Source: Candolleomyces eurysporus
Taxonomy: Eukaryota; Basidiomycota; Agaricomycetes; Agaricales; Psathyrellaceae
Assembly (NCBI GenBank): GCA_027579435.1
Contig: JANBPK010001625.1
Location: 1-21,654 of the forward strand
DNA: 21,654 nucleotides
Direction of reading: 5' to 3'
A program made the translations under genes and the position numbers. The stretch's first letter is position 1, and the number at the start of each line of letters is the position of its first letter. Positions 18,403 through 21,654 of this stretch are shown here, in pieces. The notes beneath the pieces are model-generated. The model searched no databases. It was given only the letters and a program-made list of their open reading frames with translations, and had not been told where the DNA came from.

Positions 18403-20687
18403 TCCTTGTTGTCTTCGTCGGAGCTTCCTTCTTCCATATATCTTTCAAGTTTCTTGACTTCTGATTCTTCCATATTCTTCGGAGCGTTGCGGATATAGCG
18501 ATAGACTTCTTTGGCGGTAGGCTTCTTCTTTTGCTTCTGGTCTTCTTTCTTCTTGAATGGAGGGGGTCGTGACGATCCAGCGGAATTGTTGGGAGCAGGA
18601 AGGGGGCAGTCTTTAACGAGGTGTCCTTGCTTCTGGCATCGATAGCAAAGACCCTTCTTTCGGCATTCATCCCTCTGGGACTGAGTGAGTCGGGCAGCGT
18701 TGATTTCGTCAGGGGAAGAGGTGCGGAGATTGTTGATTCTGGGTTGGCGTCGAAGGACATTGCCACCAGTGGCTCGGATCATGTTGCGCCAGTCTCCTTC
18801 TCTTTCGATGACTCTCTTGCACCATTCTTCGAATGTCTTCGGCTGTTGGGCCCTTGGTTCGTCCAGAATAGTCTTCCACAGTCGAGGATGAAGTTTCTTC
18901 TGGAATTTGGCTCGCAGAGCGATATCGGCTGGATCAGCTTCTTGATTGGTAGCGGTTGCTTTGCTGAGTTGGTTTGCTTCCCTGGCGAGTCGTTTGAATT
19001 TGGTTACAAATTCATTTGCTGGCATATTTCCTTGTTTGAGGCTATCTAGTTCGAATTCTGCGTTTTGTCGTTGGTCGACAGGGGCGTAGTTCGTTTCGAA
19101 CTCCTTGAAAATTTCAGGGAAATTCCCGTAAGTGACCTTTCCATCGTTTCCAGTCTTGGAGATAATCCAGTTATCTGCCCAAAGAGCTGCTTCGTCGATG
19201 AGAAAGGATAAGAAGAGAAGAACTTTCTTTTCTCCTTCTGGGAATTCGTCCTTCTTGAGTTCGGAGTAGATTTTGAACCGGGTGACGAAGTTTCGATAGG
19301 TGTTGGGATTCCCGTCATAGGGATTGGGTTTGTTTGCTCCACCAACCTTGGACTTGTCGGTGGTGGTTCGAGCGACGGAAGGGGACGACGATGATGATCC
19401 TGAAGCCATTTGAAGTATAGCTTGCTTGTTGGTTTCGGAAGTGGGTTCGGGGACTGCAAGATTAAATCCTTGTGCTTGATTTAATCGGAAGGGGCAAGGT
19501 TGTTTTCCGCACGGAAAGTAGTTTCCTCGTCGACTAAGACGAACGTCGGCTTTCTTTTCGATCCAAAAGGCGTGTTTGTCGTTTTCGTCACAGATATACC
19601 AGCTGTGACTTTGATTTTTGGCCCACTTAGCGTTTGTTTCAGTTGGCTTCTGGTAGTGTTCTTCGGGAGGGTTTCCTGTATGGGATCGGAACAGACAAGG
19701 TTGATTTCGGCAGACGTTTTCAGTTCCTTCAAAAAGCGAGACGTCGGAAGATTCGTAGGGATTGAAGAAGTGGATACGTCCTTGACAGGGTTCTTGTACG
19801 GGTGGGGGTGAAGGTGGTGGGGGCGGAGTCGGTGTTTTAGTCGAGGGGGAAGGACCTTGATCTGGTTGGGGCTGAGACGAGCTGGTTTGTTCTTCTTGTT
19901 GTCCGACTTCTTCGTGATCGTCTTCTTTTTCGTCTTCTCCAGTTTGTTGTTCTTCCTTTTGTTTTCCTTTATCAATTGGTGTCCCTTCTTCTTTGGGATC
20001 AGAAGAATCTTCGAACTGAGTGGACGATTCTTGAACGACTTCAGTTGATGATGGAGTCGGTTCAGAAGGAGGATTGTTAGAAGAAGTTTGTTGAGGTGGA
20101 TTGACTAGTTCAGAGGTTTTCGGTGGTTGCTCTTCTTGATCAGATTGATTAGGAGAATCTTTCGGTTCGGAGGGAGGAGGATCGTTAGGGGAAGTGGGTT
20201 GAAAGTGGTAATGATCTTGAACTTCTGGGTACTTGTAAGGTCCAGTTTCTGTTCGTAACGGGCAAAGTTGAACTGAACAAATGTAGAATTTCCCGTTCGG
20301 AGAAAGGTGATAATCTTCTTTATCTTCTTTCTCGTAAGCGTGTAGATCTCCGATTACACAACGATAGGCTGGATGAGACTTGTTTCCAGCCCAGTCTTTG
20401 TTATGTTCGTTAGTTGCCTCGAATCGATTTGAGTCGGAATTTGATTCCTTGGTAGTGAAGTCTCTTGCTGGACAGGGTTGTTCTTTGCAACGAACAATTC
20501 GTTTGGTAGTAGTAACCAAACAATCTGTAGAAGTAAAGGTATCAAACCAATGCTTCCTTCCTATACACTTTCTCGGACCGGGAGAAGGTGGTTTCTGAAT
20601 AGGTGGTTGAGGAGGAGAGAGAGATTTTGAAGGTCCGGCCTGAGGAGTTCGCGCCACGAGAGAAGGTTTTGCAAGCGGAATCTTTAA
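18396..20687 (-). CDS. gag: Inner element Gag with duplicated Cys/His N-terminal extension
   Basis: The frame is open from 20687 to the TGA at 18396-18398. Numbering from the GTG at 20657 (753 codons), the only recognisable canonical Gag is the last 337 residues, starting at the first ATG of the frame (residue 417, 19407-19409). It has a helical capsid-like region and a CCHC knuckle CYRCQKQGHLVKDC at residues 671-684 (spacing 2-4-4). Before it lie two copies of a Cys/His module, residues 31-135 and 291-391. They share C-x4-C (CKEQPC / CRNQPC), W-A-x-N-x-S-H-x2-Y-x-C, and a second C-x4-C (CSVQLC / CGKQPC) followed by P-x-R. A 155-residue linker rich in P, E, Q, S and T separates them. No ATG occurs in the first 416 codons, so the extension must be reached by splicing, frameshifting from the leader ORF, or a non-ATG start. 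The module's function is unknown. Confidence 0.85.
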   Translation of the reverse strand, partial: LKIPLAKPSLVARTPQAGPSKSLSPPQPPIQKPPSPGPRKCIGRKHWFDTFTSTDCLVTTTKRIVRCKEQPCPARDFTTKESNSDSNRFEATNEHNKDWAGNKSHPAYRCVIGDLHAYEKEDKEDYHLSPNGKFYICSVQLCPLRTETGPYKYPEVQDHYHFQPTSPNDPPPSEPKDSPNQSDQEEQPPKTSELVNPPQQTSSNNPPSEPTPSSTEVVQESSTQFEDSSDPKEEGTPIDKGKQKEEQQTGEDEKEDDHEEVGQQEEQTSSSQPQPDQGPSPSTKTPTPPPPPSPPPVQEPCQGRIHFFNPYESSDVSLFEGTENVCRNQPCLFRSHTGNPPEEHYQKPTETNAKWAKNQSHSWYICDENDKHAFWIEKKADVRLSRRGNYFPCGKQPCPFRLNQAQGFNLAVPEPTSETNKQAILQMASGSSSSSPSVARTTTDKSKVGGANKPNPYDGNPNTYRNFVTRFKIYSELKKDEFPEGEKKVLLFLSFLIDEAALWADNWIISKTGNDGKVTYGNFPEIFKEFETNYAPVDQRQNAEFELDSLKQGNMPANEFVTKFKRLAREANQLSKATATNQEADPADIALRAKFQKKLHPRLWKTILDEPRAQQPKTFEEWCKRVIEREGDWRNMIRATGGNVLRRQPRINNLRTSSPDEINAARLTQSQRDECRKKGLCYRCQKQGHLVKDCPLPAPNNSAGSSRPPPFKKKEDQKQKKKPTAKEVYRYIRNAPKNMEESEVKKLERYMEEGSSDEDNKDF

Positions 20688-20968
20688 TCAGAGTCTTCTG
20701 GAGCGGGAGTGGGCGAGAGGGAAGGAGGAGGAGATCCGAAATGTGGGCTAGCGATGTCGTCTCTGACAAGTTTGAGAAGACGTTCAATCGGGAGAAGCTT
20801 CACAACAGCTCTGGATTCGTTGGTAGTGGTATTGATTGTCGTATTGATGGCGATATAATGTTTGCTGTGAAGCCGATGAATCGAAATAATGGTTTGTTCG
20901 ATATACTCTCCGTTAAGAGCAGGGGTTGCTCCAGTAATGCTGTAGGTCTTGTGGCTGGAGAAATTCAT
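20684..20968 (-). CDS. Leader ORF upstream of gag (94 aa)
   Basis: It starts with a true ATG (20966-20968) about 68 nt after the 5' LTR and ends in TAA at 20684-20686, where the gag frame is just becoming open in the -1 phase. It encodes a Thr/Asn/Ile-rich peptide (INTTINTTTNESRAVVKLLP) ending in a Pro/Ser-rich tail resembling the start of the gag extension. It may supply the missing start of Gag through an intron or a frameshift, or be a separate leader peptide. No clear donor/acceptor pair was settled on; GTATAT near 20895 is a candidate donor and AAAG near 20680 a candidate acceptor. Confidence 0.45.
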   Translation of the reverse strand: MNFSSHKTYSITGATPALNGEYIEQTIISIHRLHSKHYIAINTTINTTTNESRAVVKLLPIERLLKLVRDDIASPHFGSPPPSLSPTPAPEDSD

Positions 20969-21024
20969 AAACGGAAAAATGATGGATAATCTTCCCTAGG
21001 AGGAAATAGGGAAAATAGAAGACG

Positions 21025-21035
21025 AGCTTGTTCTC
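21025..21035 (-). other. Primer-binding site, self-priming type
   Basis: On the minus strand GAGAACAAGCT begins one base after the end of the 5' LTR (CATAACA, G spacer). It lacks the TGG start of sites that pair with a tRNA 3' CCA end. It is exactly complementary over 11 nt to the predicted 5' end of the element's own mRNA (12823-12833 in the 3' LTR). Confidence 0.75.
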
Positions 21036-21036
21036 C

Positions 21037-21654
21037 TGTTATGGTGTACCTCAAATTGTCCAGAGGTTCGACAATGCAAGATGAGGTACGAAGATTCACT
21101 GTAATCAGGAACAGTGAAAGATGGTATTGTTCGAGGAATCGGGGATCGGGAGGGTGATGACAGACGTTGAGTGAGATTACTGATATTCTTGGACTTGAAG
21201 CGTAGCGCTGCCAAGTATAAAGCGAATGGGAAAGAACGCCTCTTTCACAAGTCGCTTCGGTGAGAAGAATCTGTTGAGGGGGAACCGGANGAAGTANTGG
21301 GGAGGANTTCGGGAGGGGAAGGAGAGGANGGGGGTTCGAGGGCGTCACTAAGAGGGGTTCCCTCTGTTCGGAGAAGATATTCTTGAAGAGGATTGAGCGA
21401 AGGGAACTCGAGGGTTCGAAGTCCTTCTTCAATATCTTGTAAGCGTGAGGACGACGTTGTCAATGTAGTTGGTTACTCGAAGGTTGAAGGAGTTGGAGAT
21501 GACTCTCTCGTCAGGATGGCGTTCGAAGCACGTAATATCCACAATAGTTGATCCTTCTTCGTAGCGAATGGACCAATAGACGTCGTAGCTGTAGGGTTCC
21601 TACCAGCTCTTGAGCAGACGGCGACAATTGGGAAACGTTGAGTGAATCGAATAG
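21037..21654 (-). repeat. Inner element 5' LTR, partial (first 618 bases seen)
   Basis: Aligns with 12000-12614 from TGTTATG onward. Differences: four N calls (at about 21290, 21297, 21307 and 21329) that are extra bases relative to the other LTR, and one C fewer in GGACC(C)AATAG. No base substitution was found. The LTR is cut by the window end; its U3, TATA box and outer edge are expected within roughly 560 bases beyond it. Confidence 0.95.

Larger units (their letters stand above)
12000..21654 (-). mobile_element. Inner Ty3/gypsy chromovirus, nested in the outer RT gene
   Basis: A large, recent minus-strand element: 3' LTR 12000-13175, internal region 13176-21036, and 5' LTR from 21037 running off the window. 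With a full second LTR the element would be about 10.2 kb, long for a fungal gypsy element. Gene order in its own sense is leader ORF, extended gag, pol (protease-RT-RNase H-integrase-chromodomain), extra ORF, polypurine tract, LTR. The LTRs are identical over about 615 comparable bases except one C and four N insertions. A Tf1-like self-priming signature is present. The main genes are open once two N calls in pol are treated as inserted bases, so it may still be active. Confidence 0.95.

Noticed and set aside
1..21654. tRNA, rRNA, CRISPR or bacterial-type operon features
   Set aside because: No cloverleaf with a T-arm consensus, no rRNA-like sequence, no regular spaced repeats, and the genes are intron-bearing and eukaryotic.

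Overview
The window looks like repeat-rich nuclear DNA of a filamentous basidiomycete, most likely an Agaricomycete. Four things point there: introns of about 60-75 nt with GT/AG ends, a NACHT NTPase of the NLR-like type expanded in mushroom genomes, a mitochondrial-type MnmE/MSS1 GTPase with introns, and two Ty3/gypsy chromodomain retrotransposons. No bacterial operon, rRNA, tRNA or CRISPR array is visible. The species cannot be named from the sequence.

Positions 1-8950 are a graveyard of host genes. A 5'-truncated copy of a NACHT gene tail (693-1640, +) is followed by a decayed, intron-containing copy of the mitochondrial tRNA-modification GTPase gene MSS1 (2522-4180, +). A broken, unrecognised multi-exon gene lies at 5107-6403 (-). 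A nearly full NACHT gene (6663-8734, +) has its own N-terminal exon but several frame breaks. The first NACHT fragment duplicates the 3' part of the last one, as a direct repeat 7.2 kb apart.

Positions 8951-21654 are a nested pair of retrotransposons, both on the minus strand. The outer element is represented by its 3' part: a 321-bp LTR (8951-9271), a polypurine tract and pol from mid reverse transcriptase through RNase H and integrase to a chromodomain (9394-11999). Its RT coding sequence is cut at 11999/12000 by the inner element. The inner element has a complete 1176-bp 3' LTR (12000-13175, perfect 7-bp terminal inverted repeats TGTTATG/CATAACA), a 7.9-kb internal region and the first 618 bases of its 5' LTR (21037 to window end). 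Over the shared stretch the two LTRs differ only by one C and four extra N calls, so the insertion is recent. The rest of the 5' LTR and the missing half of the outer element should lie just beyond the right edge.

The inner element is the most interesting object. In its own sense it carries a small leader ORF, a very long gag, a pol and an extra ORF after pol. Gag holds a duplicated Cys/His module and has no ATG for its first 416 codons. Pol contains protease, RT, RNase H, integrase and chromodomain, and is reached by a -1 shift at a U-run directly before the gag stop. The extra ORF (453 aa) has twin zinc-knuckle-like motifs. An 11-nt stretch placed 35 nt after the LTR TATA box is exactly complementary to the presumed primer-binding site next to the 5' LTR. 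That is the arrangement of Tf1-type self-primed reverse transcription.

Many single N calls sit beside homopolymers. In several places (15966, 18265 and the 5' LTR) they behave as inserted bases, so some frame breaks may be assembly artefacts.
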